Positions 34,701 through 43,039 of a stretch of DNA of 64,000 bases are shown here, piece by piece. The number at the start of each line of letters is the position of its first letter. Within the stretch, counting starts at the first letter, position 1. Position numbers and translations under genes: made by a program. The stretch is taken from positions 1 to 64,000 of the forward strand of contig WNNJ02001495.1 in NCBI GenBank assembly GCA_012934845.2, in the 5' to 3' direction. Source of the stretch: Pomphorhynchus laevis (Eukaryota; Acanthocephala; Palaeacanthocephala; Echinorhynchida; Pomphorhynchidae). The notes below the pieces were generated by a model. The model searched no databases, had not been told where the DNA came from, and saw only the letters and a list, made by a program, of their open reading frames with translations.

Positions 34701-36676
34701 AATATTGATTTCGCTAGTAATAGTATTAGACAATGCATTTTACCATTTTCGTTGTGTAGATATTTGCTTTACATGTTAATTTTCTTCATCAAATTTTGGT
34801 AATTTTGTAATTTCGTGAACAGAAGATAAAATATTTTATATAATAATATAATATAATTTTATTAATATAATATTTTTTATTTTTGTATTTAAATATCACG
34901 CTTGATATAACTTAGAAACAAAACATTTATAGTATCCTTTTAAATATTAAAACAAATATAATGATTTTATACAAAACATTTTTTATTCAATCAAGATTTA
35001 ACATCAAATTTTCGGTAACTTACCGTTGCCATCTTCAGGCTACAAACTAACTGTTTTTGTAACAGTTAGTTACCGAAAATTTGCTGTTAGATCTTAATTA
35101 AATAAAGAATTCTTCGCCTAAAATCATTATAATTAAAATAACGATGAAATTTTTAACTGATTAAACAAGTTATCGTTAATTTATTGCGAAATATGCAAAT
35201 CGTAAAGTATTTGAGTTGTGTGCTGAACAGTTGCACTTAACAATAAAACTAGAAAACAGGTAAATACCATCTTACCCCATTTCGTCGGCTAAAATGCCGC
35301 CTGTTCTTCTTCTGTACAGATTCCACATCCAGTGAACAGCATCGCGCTGGTAAGCATACAGCCGATTAAAAGTGTCGTCAGGGATTTCAAAGTTTTGTTT
35401 AAGATCATTATCGTTAATCTGCATTTGATTAGCAGTGTCTTTCTCATTTTTCATAGCATCCTTTGGAAAATACAAAACAGCAATTTTTTAATATTTTTCA
35501 AATCTATTTTTTAAACTTTTTATTGAAATGTTTAAAAAATAAAACACGAAATTAACGAGTCATAAAAGTAAAATTACTTTCTAAGAAATAAATATTATAA
35601 TTTCTAAGCAAACTTGTAACATACGCTGCAAAGACAGTAAACCTACAAGTAAAAATATGTCTCCATGACTTGAATTTAATACCAAAATAAAAATTGAATG
35701 TTAAAAATAATAGCCGCTGAGCTCACCTTTAGGCATCTAGAATAAGCAATCAGTGAAGTAATTAAAAAAGCTTAGTTGGAATAAATTTTTTAATTATGCT
35801 TTCCAGAAGCAGCAATCATTGAACTAAGATTTTGAGTTTTCATTTATCTTACAATTTTTTTAATATACATTATATATCCTAAAATGTGTTTTAAATAACG
35901 AAATTGGATTAGATAAATGAATAATTGGTATCGCTTTCTCGATCAATATAGAATATTTGGGGCCAAATTAGTTAATATCGACAGCAGGAGCAGATATGAT
36001 AATTAAAAGGATTGCTCAAATCAAATATGAATTGATAGGATATCAAAAATAAGGAATTATAAATCTGTTTTTACAACTATATTATGTCAAAAGTGGTCGA
36101 ATCAGTATTTTTAACAATTACCCGGTATACAATTCTAACTTTATACAAAAATTAAATATATAATATATTTAATTATTAATATATTTAATTATCATAATAA
36201 TATATTTAATTATTGACAATTATTATTTAATTACTTTATATATTTAATCATTATTTTTCCTTATTATTCGTCATATATAGAACAATGATATTAAGTGTCT
36301 TTACATGAAAGTAAATAAAACGATTATGATATAATTATAATTATAATTCATAATATATTCATATTTATAAAATAAATGTTTGATATTTACATTTTTGCTG
36401 AAATTATTGCTCTTAGACAAAAATCATTACAAGTTAGACAAAATATTATGTAGATATAAATGTATAGGTATAACAAATGTTTCAGCTACTCTACATTAAA
36501 GATATTGCACTGAATACTGTTTAAAACAAAGCATACCATTATCTTCTGTATCTTTTTTATTAACTTCGGGGAATTATTGATTGATTTACAAAAATTTAGA
36601 CATTCCAAAGCTTGCTCAAGATCACCATCGCGAGCGAAAATTTTTGCTTTGGCTAATTCCGAGTCGTATGTAATTT
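10723..36676 (-). CDS. ERCC6L: ERCC6L/PICH-type SNF2 DNA translocase, 19 exons
   Basis: ERCC6L (PICH) is an SNF2-family translocase that binds ultrafine anaphase bridges. Exons in transcript order: 36537-36676, 35276-35460, 30503-30631, 29190-29352, 29011-29139, 28129-28221, 27954-28069, 27815-27908, 26401-26516, 21652-21720, 21472-21598, 21309-21419, 19419-19467, 15209-15401, 13053-13201, 12674-13006, 11009-11062, 10830-10883, 10723-10781. All have GT/AG ends and matching phases, giving about 786 residues. The protein has an N-terminal TPR, motif I EMGMGKT, motif II DEGH, motif [13 protein letters not shown], and motifs [17 protein letters not shown] and [12 protein letters not shown]. The TPR, the [17 protein letters not shown] block and the [12 protein letters not shown] tail favour ERCC6L over ERCC6. 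The ATG exon upstream of 36676 was not found. Introns run from 45 bases to about 4.9 kb. The frame is intact, so the gene is probably functional. Confidence 0.92.
10830..11062 (-). CDS. ERCC6L: Tandem duplicated 54-base ERCC6L exons
   Basis: Two near-identical 18-codon exons at 11009-11062 and 10830-10883, each with a TTTAG acceptor and a GT donor and each symmetric (phase 1-1), so including one, both or neither keeps the frame. Both encode [17 protein letters not shown], ending Met in one and Ile in the other. The copy unit is 179 bases and includes flanking intron. They join the preceding phase-1 donor at 12674 and the last exon 10723-10781 ([17 protein letters not shown] then stop), which suggests a phospho-regulated acidic tail; that role is inference. 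Confidence 0.7.
11140..12610. repeat. ERCC6L intron with internal duplications
   Basis: No exon seen. Blocks recur inside the intron: 11517-11583 resembles 12473-12543 (both ATCTGATGTGCTATT...CGAACTAATACGT), and 11468-11500 resembles 11724-11761 (CAAATGGGTATTTGG with CCAGCTTCCAG). These are diverged local duplicates. Confidence 0.55.
12674..13201 (-). CDS. ERCC6L: ERCC6L C-terminal tail exons
   Basis: Exon 13053-13201 reads [13 protein letters not shown] then [17 protein letters not shown], as in PICH after the helicase. A 46-base intron (13007-13052) leads to exon 12674-13006, a Ser/Thr-rich acidic tail containing [20 protein letters not shown] strong donor, AAAAAAG|GTAAAAAT, ends this exon in phase 1. 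If it is not used, the frame runs on to a stop at 12612 (ending SHHKDIT), giving a possible shorter isoform by intron retention. Confidence 0.75.
13320..13565 (-). pseudogene. Coding-like remnant in an ERCC6L intron
   Basis: The minus strand shows an exon-like block (about 13330-13420) reading [20 protein letters not shown] then [11 protein letters not shown] and ending at a good donor (TTTTG|GTAAGTTT), with a CAG acceptor in front. A second block near 13490-13560 reads [15 protein letters not shown] before GTAAAT. The two do not splice in phase with each other or with ERCC6L. Family not recognised. Confidence 0.25.
13842..14192. repeat. Ten-copy 35-base tandem array
   Basis: A 35-base unit, GCTAACCTAATGGGTTGATC plus AAACTTAGAACAACC, is repeated ten times. 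Copies fall into two subtypes (GCTAACC and GATAACC; AACTTAG and AACTTTG) that partly alternate, suggesting two-unit expansion. Each unit contains the palindrome TTGATCAA. It lies in the ERCC6L intron 13202-15208. There are no spacers, so it is not CRISPR-like. Confidence 0.9.
15209..21720 (-). CDS. ERCC6L: ERCC6L helicase C-lobe exons (five)
   Basis: Five exons. 21652-21720 is a linker ending NESTIW. 21472-21598 has [15 protein letters not shown] and [19 protein letters not shown]. 21309-21419 has FIRLDGS and [10 protein letters not shown]. 19419-19467 has [16 protein letters not shown]. 15209-15401 has [38 protein letters not shown] and RRQIFKSSL. The order and spacing match RecA lobe 2 of the SNF2 family. 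Introns 21599-21651 and 21420-21471 are 53 and 52 bases. The 4.0-kb intron 15402-19418 carries the 14-base satellite. Confidence 0.9.
15932..15960 (+). repeat. 29-base dispersed repeat copy
   Basis: The segment beginning TATAGCCATGCAGCTG and ending GTCTGCTCA is identical on the opposite strand at 63203-63231, with weaker similarity in the roughly 20 bases before it. It belongs to an interspersed family also found at the right end of the window. Confidence 0.6.
16170..16745. repeat. Degenerate ~30-base tandem repeat
   Basis: Diverged copies of a unit near AAGATAATTTTTTGTAAGTGAATTCATT run directly into the 14-base array. The divergence suggests it is older than that array. Non-coding. Confidence 0.6.
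16746..18730. repeat. 14-base satellite array, about 2 kb
   Basis: Well over a hundred copies of a 14-base unit close to AAAATCGATAAGAT or AAAATCGATTAGAT. The left and central parts are nearly perfect; copies decay rightward after about 18 kb. Each unit carries an ATCGAT palindrome and an AGATAA core. The long minus-strand frames inside it ([14 protein letters not shown] peptides) are only the array read through. It lies in the ERCC6L intron 15402-19418. Confidence 0.95.
20570..21065 (-). mobile_element. LINE 3' fragment (endonuclease/RT type)
   Basis: A GC-richer island. Minus-strand frames give the widespread LINE C-terminal block: [53 protein letters not shown] and [10 protein letters not shown], as found after the RT domain (the SQLRWxGH motif). 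The frame is interrupted and the RT itself is absent, so this is a 5'-truncated dead copy in an ERCC6L intron. No poly(A) tail or target duplication was recognised. Confidence 0.7.
22130..24170 (+). mobile_element. Retroelement RT with C-terminal nuclease-like block, decayed
   Basis: Plus-strand frames give, in order, [19 protein letters not shown] and [11 protein letters not shown] (about 22240-22370), the RT block [20 protein letters not shown] (about 22410), [19 protein letters not shown] sequence near 23150, [19 protein letters not shown] (about 23400), and a C-terminal region [35 protein letters not shown] (about 23740-23790) and [20 protein letters not shown] (about 23850-23930). This order matches an invertebrate RT family whose tail looks like a PD-(D/E)XK nuclease (D..R..FVDV). 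The copy is broken in many places. It lies in the large ERCC6L intron 21721-26400. Confidence 0.65.
24530..25665. repeat. Nest of foldback elements
   Basis: Three related inverted-repeat structures. At 24545-24805 the arms around CCTCAAAGGTATTGATCTTA face each other across about 120 bases. At 24850-25304 the arms around GCAGTCATCGTTACTATTGA face each other across about 250 bases. A half copy lies at 25545-25655. Inner sequences repeat GAAACGTGAAATGTAGG-like and GCTGATGAG motifs, some resembling hammerhead-ribozyme core strings. No coding. It is inserted in the ERCC6L intron. Confidence 0.75.
26068..26325. repeat. Foldback (MITE-like) element
   Basis: The arm starting GCTAAGCATCTC at about 26072 and running to TTTTCAATTG near 26150 is the diverged inverse of CAATTGAAAAGAGATGTAGG...GAGATGCTTAGC at about 26246-26322. 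The inner part also pairs (TTATAACCATAAC with TTGGTTATAATAAG). Non-coding, 0.25 kb, ERCC6L intron. Confidence 0.7.
26401..30631 (-). CDS. ERCC6L: ERCC6L helicase N-lobe exons (seven)
   Basis: Seven exons from Walker A to the end of RecA lobe 1. 30503-30631 has [10 protein letters not shown] and [17 protein letters not shown]. 29190-29352 has [12 protein letters not shown]. 29011-29139 has [13 protein letters not shown] and [10 protein letters not shown]. 28129-28221 has EFWALFN and GLLGSKQVF. 27954-28069 has GREKDATNN and YILRRTRNF. 27815-27908 has [18 protein letters not shown]. 26401-26516 has [19 protein letters not shown]. Introns of 50 bases (29140-29189) and 45 bases (27909-27953) split neighbouring exons. 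The usual Pro of motif III (TGTPIQN) is Ala here. Confidence 0.88.
27562..27882 (-). repeat. Partial tandem duplication of an ERCC6L exon
   Basis: A block of about 135 bases is repeated at a 186-base offset. The right copy contains the real exon 27815-27908. The left copy (about 27592-27697) repeats most of that exon ([18 protein letters not shown]) and its donor, but lacks the acceptor and the first part ([10 protein letters not shown]). It is therefore probably a dead exon copy. Confidence 0.75.
30860..31092 (-). CDS. Two exons of an unidentified coiled-coil product
   Basis: Exon 30972-31092 (acceptor ATTTTTAG, donor ACT|GTGCTT) encodes [20 protein letters not shown] and [18 protein letters not shown], a clear heptad-like coiled coil. 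A 52-base intron leads to exon 30860-30919, which encodes [19 protein letters not shown] and a stop. The phases fit each other. The first exon begins by completing a codon with two prior bases, the same phase in which the ERCC6L exon 35276-35460 ends, so these could form an alternative ERCC6L 3' end that stops just after the Walker A glycine, or they may belong to a nested gene whose upstream exons were not found. The product was not recognised. Confidence 0.5.
32054..32958. repeat. 237-base direct repeat, nearly identical
   Basis: 32054-32290 and 32721-32958 differ at only a few positions and share ACCTGTCATCGAATATGTAA. A third, older copy begins at about 31575. The near identity in non-coding DNA points to a recent duplication or to paired ends of one insertion. 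Confidence 0.8.
34060..34380 (+). mobile_element. PLE-associated 3' end, solitary copy
   Basis: Matches, in order, the sequence following the PLE reverse transcriptase at 56860-57214: GCTGCTATGTTGGGT, CTTCCTGATGACCTCTAAT, TTATTAGTCAATTCATAAAA, an A/T-rich stretch, and the terminal GACTCAGTTACCTGATCTGA. No coding part accompanies it, so it is a truncated or solo end. Confidence 0.6.
36537..36676 (-). CDS. ERCC6L: ERCC6L exon with N-terminal TPR
   Basis: The first exon found. It has an acceptor after TTTTTTTAAACAG and a donor at ATAATG|GTATGC, with a two-base split codon at its start. The peptide [20 protein letters not shown] and [12 protein letters not shown] has the A-x(4)-G-x(2)-E-x-A-L pattern of a TPR and aligns with the TPR at the human PICH N-terminus, which is known to matter for PICH partners. 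The preceding exon with the start codon was not located. Confidence 0.8.
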
Positions 36677-37590
36677 CTGTTTAAAAAAACACGGTAGAAA
36701 TAATCAAAATTTATAAATGTGAAAATTGAATTACAAATAAAGTTATATAATTTTACAAATTTTATTCATAAATCAAATTATTACCATTTATAATAAAAAA
36801 TTAATTATTTATTAAATTATTAAGATTTATAAATAATTAATAAATTATTAATATTTACAAATTTTTAATTTAAATTGAAAAAATAAAATATTTAAAGTTG
36901 TAAAAATATACAAGCTAAATTCATAAATTAAATTACTCAAATTAAGGAATTTTAAATTTGAATTGAAAATATATTTAACTTAAGGCTGAATAAATTTACA
37001 AATTTAATTTATACGTTGAATTGTCAATATTTTTATTAATAAATCAAATTGATTATTAATTAAATTATTATCAATAAAATATAATAAATTTAAAATATTG
37101 AAAATATAATAAATTTAAAGTTATATAATTTTACATATTTACTTCATAAATTAAATTATTAAAATTCAAAATAATAAAAAAAATTAATTATTTATTAAAT
37201 TATAATCAATAAATTATTAAAATTTATTACTTATTAATATATTATTAAAATTTATTAATTTAAAATTTGAATTTAAATAAATTAAAAGTTGTATAATTTT
37301 ACAAATTTAATTCATAAATTAAATCATCAAATTACTAATTATTTATTAAATTATTATAATAAATGTTATAAATATTATAAATAATATAATTATTAAATTA
37401 TTATAGGATGCTAATAGCGAGTATGAAAATATAGAATCAAAAGAAAATTTTTGTCATATAAATCATTGGATCCGTTATTTTGTTACTTGATAATGTAGAT
37501 TAAAACTCAATGTATCACCGCATTAAGCGTAAAAATAAAATTGTTTCTTAAAAAAACTGCGTTTAGATGTGCGTTTAAAGAATTTGATCA
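36677..37590. other. AT-rich region, upstream side of ERCC6L
   Basis: Mostly A/T homopolymer-like sequence. The missing first ERCC6L exon and promoter should lie here or beyond, but no exon with convincing signals was found. Confidence 0.4.
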
Positions 37591-37935
37591 CCCATTTTAT
37601 CGATTCTCAAATTGATTCATGTTCTTCCACCACATGTGGGCGGTCTTGGGATGATGGATCCGGTCAAACAAGCAGAGCATCAGTTATGGCTTTAAAATGA
37701 TCTGCAAAGCATGTGACGATACGGTGGATCAGCGTTGCAATTAGAGGTGTCTAGCTGACTTGCAGTACGAATATTGGAACAACAAGGACTTTATCGTACA
37801 TCGGTCGAATTTCGAGATGCTCTAGCTGCTCGCTACAATTAGCACGTGAAGGTCTGGTGAAATCATGTGTTTGTTGTGAGGATTGTTTGCATACCTTTGC
37901 AAACGCACTGTAAATTCCAACGTGAATTTGTAATT
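37590..37935 (+). mobile_element. Retroelement fragment, same family as 22-24 kb
   Basis: The plus strand reads HVLPPHVGGLGMMDPVKQAE then YRTSVEFRDALAARYN in interrupted frame, matching the GGLG-x-x-DP and FRDAL-x-x-RY blocks that follow the RT in the 22-24 kb family. A short dead fragment. Confidence 0.5.
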
Positions 37936-38699
37936 CTCTTTTCTTTTTGTACTGTGTATAGTACAAAATTGAAAAAAAAATATTAGTTTAAATTATTATT
38001 AATCAGTAATTAATATATTTAGCTAAAATGTTACAGATTATATCATACAGTAGCAATATTCAATCTCGTTTAATGGTTTATTGTTTCTGTCGTTATTATT
38101 TCGGAATAATGACTACGTATTAATGATGACTCAGTATTTCAACAATCATTTTCCATTGAATTAATGTAATTATATTTTAAAATTGCAAGAATAAAAAATA
38201 TATCGATAGAATTTTAAGCCGTACCTGTATTGACGTTGACCATTACTAACCTTGCTGATAATAGATTAAACAACTTAAAATCTAAAATTCAAGTAATATT
38301 TCTACTTAACGAAAATGCATTTAAAAATCTATTTTTAAAATTTCAATTTTACTCATCGTTACGATTATTCGATGATATTCAGAAAAACAGAAACTCTTAA
38401 ACTTAAAAGTAATAAATGAAATCTAGTTATTTCAATGCTTATCTAAATACTTTCAGTAAATAAGTAATATACTTGAGAAAATGAATATTCAAATCGGCCA
38501 TTAAAGAAGATATCGAAATTCGCGAACATATTCTAGCAATTCCAAATTAGAGCATTTATATTAGTAACATGTATGTTAGAGAAACCAGTTAATTTTGAAT
38601 GCGAACATATGTTGTTGTAAAGTAAACTCCATTCGGTTTATTTTGCTGATAACAGCAAACAAACACAAATAATTTTACTGGTTTTAAAATAAAAAAAAT

Positions 38700-39060
38700 C
38701 AAGTTTTCTTAATCAAATCAGCTAACTGAGTCTACGTATTTTATATTATATATTAATAAAATACTATGATAAATAAAATAAATAATAGATAATTATAATA
38801 TGTTTTATATAATTTATAATTATATAAGGTTAGAATTTAAAAGAAAAACCAATTTGTATGAACTGACTGATAAATAATATACGATATAAATATTTTAATT
38901 GTAATAATTAATTACAGACATTGACCTGGTAAGAGCAGGAGTCGTTCAATGGTCATGGCTAACATTAGCAAGTACTCGCCGGCTAATTGTCAACATCGAT
39001 TAATCAAATCAGCTAAGTGTGTCTACGTATTTAATATAATTATAAAATAAACAAAGCAAT
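38700..39060 (-). mobile_element. PLE-associated end copy
   Basis: Contains the terminal motif TCAGCTAACTGAGTCTACGT at 38711-38738 and again at 39002-39030. The segment between about 38929 and 39001, including AGTACTCGCCGGCTAATTGT, is the reverse complement of 57216-57300. Two ends lie head to tail with a shared flank. Non-coding. Confidence 0.6.
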
Positions 39061-39256
39061 AATGCCAAATCAAAATTTAATAATTAAATAATAAAATTAT
39101 AAGTTTTCGAAAGCCTTTATTGTTTAGCTATTCAAAGAGAATGATTCCAAATTAAATTGTTCAATTTTATCAGAAAAATAACTTATTCAGTTTGCACAGT
39201 ATGAAAATAAACCTTGTGCCCTTTGCAACGACTCTGGATAATTCGGAACCGGGAGT

Positions 39257-40785
39257 TCAAAAATATTTTCGAAAATATTTTCCGGCCGACCATTTAACCA
39301 CAATGGTAAACCCCATGTATCTTACTCTATGTGTGAAGAATTTGAGAGGTTGATTAATAAAAATGAAAGAGAGAGATGGTATTGCTGGTCTCTTTAATTT
39401 TTTATTTGTCACCGGGGCGCCATTAAAGATGATCACCTGCGATTTGGGAGAGATTAGAAGAATATTAGATGGGGTTAGCTGGTCTTTTAATCTTAAAAAG
39501 AAACGGATGATGCCCGAGACTACATATTTGCACCTGCGTCCAATAAACAGGGTTGTGGTACCATAAGCGTATACCACTAGATGTTGTTCGCGTTTGAAAG
39601 GTTTGAAAAGTTTATTGGAAGCAGCAAGGTATAAGATAGGAAAAAGCGGGGAGCTTTGAGACACACCTATAATCGGGTAGAACTGACCTGCATCAGGCTC
39701 GTCTTCGTAAAAGATCAGTTTGGTATACAGCCAAATCTCTATCCTGTTGATAATTTTTGCAGGCAGCCCGAGGAACCTGAGAGAAGAGATAACGAAAAGA
39801 ATGGACATACAGTCAAATGCAGAGGAAAAGTCAAGAAAAACCGCCACAGAAAACTTATTACTGTAAACTTGGCAAATCCCGATGCACTTCCTTAAATGCT
39901 GAATGAACCGAGTGACTTTTAACAAACCTATGCAAACCTGGTGGGATTAAATTATGCCTACATAAATGGGCGTGGATTTTACGCCGAAGCGCTTTTTCGT
40001 AGATGGATATGAGGGAGTTTTGAATCAAAACGGGCCGAGATATTTGTGGCATGTAATAGATTATTTCTTTGCTAAAAATACCCTTCGGCTAATATTTCAT
40101 GCCTGCTATATCAAACGGGGTGGCTAAAAGCATTGTGATGGCGACCTACTTTGCCTGACTGACTGTCAAAAGCTGTCAGACCCTAGTGGAGAATGGCGCT
40201 TTGTTTGTTACTTCTTCCACTTTGGTGCTTCCTCAATTGTTACTTCTACCACTTTTTAGATATCCCGATTGGGGACGTCTCGTTGAAGGACGAAGTTCGT
40301 TTGTTCGATATTTCTATGATAATCGATGAGAAAGAAAGAGGGGTTCACCAATACTTCCACCAGCTTGGTGAACATTTCCAGCATTTGCCGAAAATTATCC
40401 CTGCTTTTTTCTTCGATCAGCCATATTACGTTATCCATTATGAATCTAACATTGCAACTTCGTTGGTATTTTACATCATACCAGCATTGAAAATTGAAGT
40501 CTTATCACCGCGTGCTTCGTGTGTCGGCTCTGGTAATTTTTAAACAAGATGCACTTGCGTAACCAAGCAGGGTGGATAAGCCCACAGTTGCAGCATAACG
40601 AGGTTACATTCATCCGTCAGAACCGTGGTTCTTGTCCTTCGAGCCACAGACTCCACAAGTATGTGGTAGTGAGCAACTGGACCCCCTAATGCCCTTGTTG
40701 TGATACCGGTTGCAGTATGGATATGTTATAATGTTAGATGATATGTGTGCAAACTTGAAATTACAGCCCATAAAAGGGTTACATG
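39257..40785 (-). mobile_element. LINE, I/Jockey-like, decayed
   Basis: Minus-strand frames give an RT: NSLISIYEKALRRKIHAHL and HNLIPPGLHRFVKSHSVHSA (39860-40050), then FSVAVFLDFSSAFDCMSILF, LRFLGLPAKIINRIEIWLY, FYPIIGVSQSSPLFPILYLA and a degraded YADD (VVYAYGTT) in the 222-codon frame 39257-39925. Upstream remnants include NIEQTNFVLQRDVPNRDI (about 40260-40440), likely from the endonuclease side. Several stops and frame changes. This resembles the I clade more than CR1. Confidence 0.65.
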
Positions 40786-40927
40786 CTGAGTTTGCCAGAA
40801 TAAGTTGACCTCAGATGTATCAACAAATGAGTTTGCCAGAATAAGTTGACCTCAGATGTATCAACATCTAAGGTCAATGTATATTTGACCTCAGATGTAT
40901 CAACAAATGCTATGGGTGGGGGGGGGT
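40786..40927. repeat. Short tandem triplication and G-run
   Basis: A unit of about 46 bases containing TTGACCTCAGATGTATCAAC is repeated twice with a third partial copy, followed by a run of nine G at 40918-40926 in otherwise AT-rich DNA. Confidence 0.8.
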
Positions 40928-41150
40928 TCCACCATTACCCGATATAATTCTTATATTAGAAATATCAAATTTATTACAAAGTTCCAATAAGTCATCGTCA
41001 TTGAGGTCTGGTAATATGTTCGTAATCTTAACAGAGGCTTGAATCGGCATGTAGGAGAACGTGTTTTTATCTTTAAGATGACAATTAAGTTTATGTACTC
41101 CTTCACGAGATCTGAACTTGCGAAGGAAATTCTGTATGAATTAACGAATG
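40928..41150 (-). pseudogene. Coding-like fragment, possibly LINE ORF1
   Basis: A minus-strand open stretch reads FLRKFRSREGVHKLNCHLKD, FSYMPIQASVKITNILPDLN then LLELCNKFDISNIRIISGNG. It sits just 5' of the LINE at 39.3-40.8 kb on the same strand, so it may be that element's first ORF, but no known ORF1 motif was recognised. Confidence 0.3.
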
Positions 41151-41407
41151 AATGTACTGAATTACTCTATTCTTGTAATTTCCAATAGAGATTCTTAAAA
41201 AATGTTGAACAATCAATCATTATTTAAAATGCTGCGATGTGATCGGTAAAAATCTAGTCTTTTAAATATAAAACAAACAATATGACCTACATAAAAAACA
41301 ATATTACTCTTGAAGATGGCATCCCAGGAAATGCATCATTAACACGCATTTGACCTCATCATAATAATGGGTTGAGGAAACAAAGCGGAAAACCAATGGC
41401 ATACCAG

Positions 41408-42110
41408 TTACAATTCTTCTTTTGTTGGAACTGCTACTGACTTTTTTCAACTGTAGGCATGGATTTATCCTTGTCCACAATTGTTGATTCAGATATTCCT
41501 CCACTTTTAATAAACATGATAAAACTTTCTAAAGTACGATTTCCGCCAAAAACAATTGGCTGAGTATTTTCAATTTTCGGGAATAACATAATTATTAGGA
41601 AGCTGCGAATAATATAAGGTATTTCGTTAAGTGTAGCATCGATTTTAGCGACGAACACATCTGAGTGATTTTCGAAATGAGTACCGAGCAAATTGTACAC
41701 AGGTTCCATTCGCTGGCAAATACCACACCAGGGCGCATAAAATTCTACCCAAACAGCTTTCGATGAATCATGTGATAAAGAAATGGTATTGCTCTGTACA
41801 AGAGTTTGGACTGGACCATTGTTCCAATCCTCCGGCAACTTCTGTGATCTGTAGTGAGACACAATTTTCTTATCTAAACACTTTTGAACGAAATGCGTTA
41901 GATTAACGGAGCTTATTTCATTCTTATTGTCATACTTGTACTTAATCAAATTGCTTTTAATATTGATAAGACGAATGGCCGGTAACTGGGTAGCAGTTAC
42001 ATCGAAAAACTCAAATATCTGTGAATCTATGCGTTTCATTAGCAGACTTAATTTAAACGGACAAATGAAACCAATTGTTGAACAATTGGTTTTGCGCTAC
42101 AGTAGTAGTT
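41408..42110 (-). pseudogene. Protein disulfide isomerase (PDI) C-terminal remnant
   Basis: Encodes the end of a PDIA1/P4HB-like ER oxidoreductase. It reads FEFFDVTATQLPAIRLINI (end of domain b'), SQKLPEDWNNGPVQTLV (linker), VWVEFYAPWCGICQRMEPVY (domain a' active site), HSDVFVAKIDATLNEIP, and GGNRTLESFIMFIKSGG. The active site is CGIC where the family has CGHC. The region around SFLIIMLFPKIENTQ is altered relative to SFPTLKFFP. The main frame stops after PTVEKSQ, but another frame nearby ends VAVPTKEEL, a KDEL-like ER-retention signal, so a frameshift precedes the true end. Only the last third of a PDI is present and in one exon, with no poly(A) tract. A truncated retrocopy or a duplicated last exon is likely. 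Confidence 0.7.
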
Positions 42111-42770
42111 TTTAGTAAATTTTCCATCTTAATTGGAGGAAGCTCCTCCTGTAGCACCTGGATGTTGATATTTAAAAGATTACCAATTTGCTTGATTGTT
42201 GAGTCTTTGAATTGATGGACATTGAATCGTTGTTAGCGAGATATTGTAAAATGTGATATTGTAATATGAAATATAATTTCATACTAATGAAACGATCTAT
42301 ACACCAATCCTACCATCATTTAAAAATCTCGAATATTTTTGTTCCTGTTTAATCCTGTTGCTGTGGCGAGCAAATCGTCCCACCAATTTTCTAAAAAATG
42401 TCGCTTTTGCTAAACACCGGAATGTACTACAGATTGAAGCAACTCATACAGCGAACACGAGAGAATATTTAGTTTCAAGAGAGAATATTTAGTTTCACGT
42501 GAGAATATTTAGTTTCGCGTGGTTCTATTTATTATCTCTATGCAACTGACTTAGTAATTATAACTAGTAGCAAATGCAAATCTATCTGAAAGGGTGATAA
42601 AGGCATTATTGATTAGAGTCATGACATGTAAGAAGCCCAAACAAAGAGGATACAGCGGATTGGATCGATATAATAAGATGACTGGTAAATTTGTTGAGTG
42701 TTTTGTTTGCCTTATTGTTCAAGTTTATAATTAGTGAGTGATTAATTTAAATTGTGCTTTTGTTGCTTGT

Positions 42771-43035
42771 TATAAACAGTTTTCAGTGTCCATCAACCAC
42801 AATAGCATTGATTGAATTACTGGAAAATTAAGAGAAGAGCTTTAGAGAAAAGTTTTTTAGATCATGTAGATGTACGAGTAAGTAGCCTACAGCGTTTACA
42901 TAATTAAACTACTGTAGGCTACTTACTCGTACATCAACATGCTCTCCAAAAAACTTTTCTCTGAAGCTCTTCACTTAATTTTCCAGTAATTCAATCAATG
43001 CTATTGTGGTTGAAGAACACTGAAAACTGTTTATA
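42771..43035. mobile_element. Foldback element, 265 bases
   Basis: Two arms of about 120 bases, from TATAAACAGTTTTCAGTGT to its inverse ACACTGAAAACTGTTTATA, pair almost fully, with about 20 bases between them. The inner arms share GTACGAGTAAGTAGCCTACAG. The ends are symmetric at TATA, consistent with a MITE/foldback transposon inserted at TA-rich DNA. Non-coding. Confidence 0.85.
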
Positions 43036-43039
43036 GCAA

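Larger units (their letters stand above)
31093..35275. other. Large ERCC6L intron filled with AT-rich PLE-end copies
   Basis: No exon seen. It contains several diverged copies of the PLE-associated 3' end with its motif TCAGCTAACTGAGTCTACGT (31554, 32009, 33428, and in the other orientation 33991 and 34355), a recent 237-base direct duplication, a perfect hairpin near 33.1 kb, and an inverted pair of TTACCGAAAATTTG-bearing stem-loops at 35000-35095. Confidence 0.55.

Noticed and set aside
35332-35514. 60-codon plus-strand frame
   Set aside because: Antisense shadow of the ERCC6L exon encoding the start of the helicase domain.
10723-36676. Assignment of the SNF2 gene to ERCC6 (CSB)
   Set aside because: The TPR exon, the [11 protein letters not shown] block and the [12 protein letters not shown] tail fit ERCC6L better; ERCC6 lacks the TPR.
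40193-40543. 116-codon plus-strand frame starting MALCLLLLPLW
   Set aside because: It lies antisense to LINE remnants (NIEQTNFVLQRDVPNRDI) of the minus-strand element, and its hydrophobic start looks incidental.
41304-41504. 66-codon frame ending HFLGCHLQE overlapping the PDI remnant
   Set aside because: An out-of-frame shadow of the PDI 3' end.
42440-42530. Triplicated GAGAATATTTAGTTTC motif as a regulatory cluster
   Set aside because: Three 23-base tandem copies with no associated gene start; a simple local duplication suffices.
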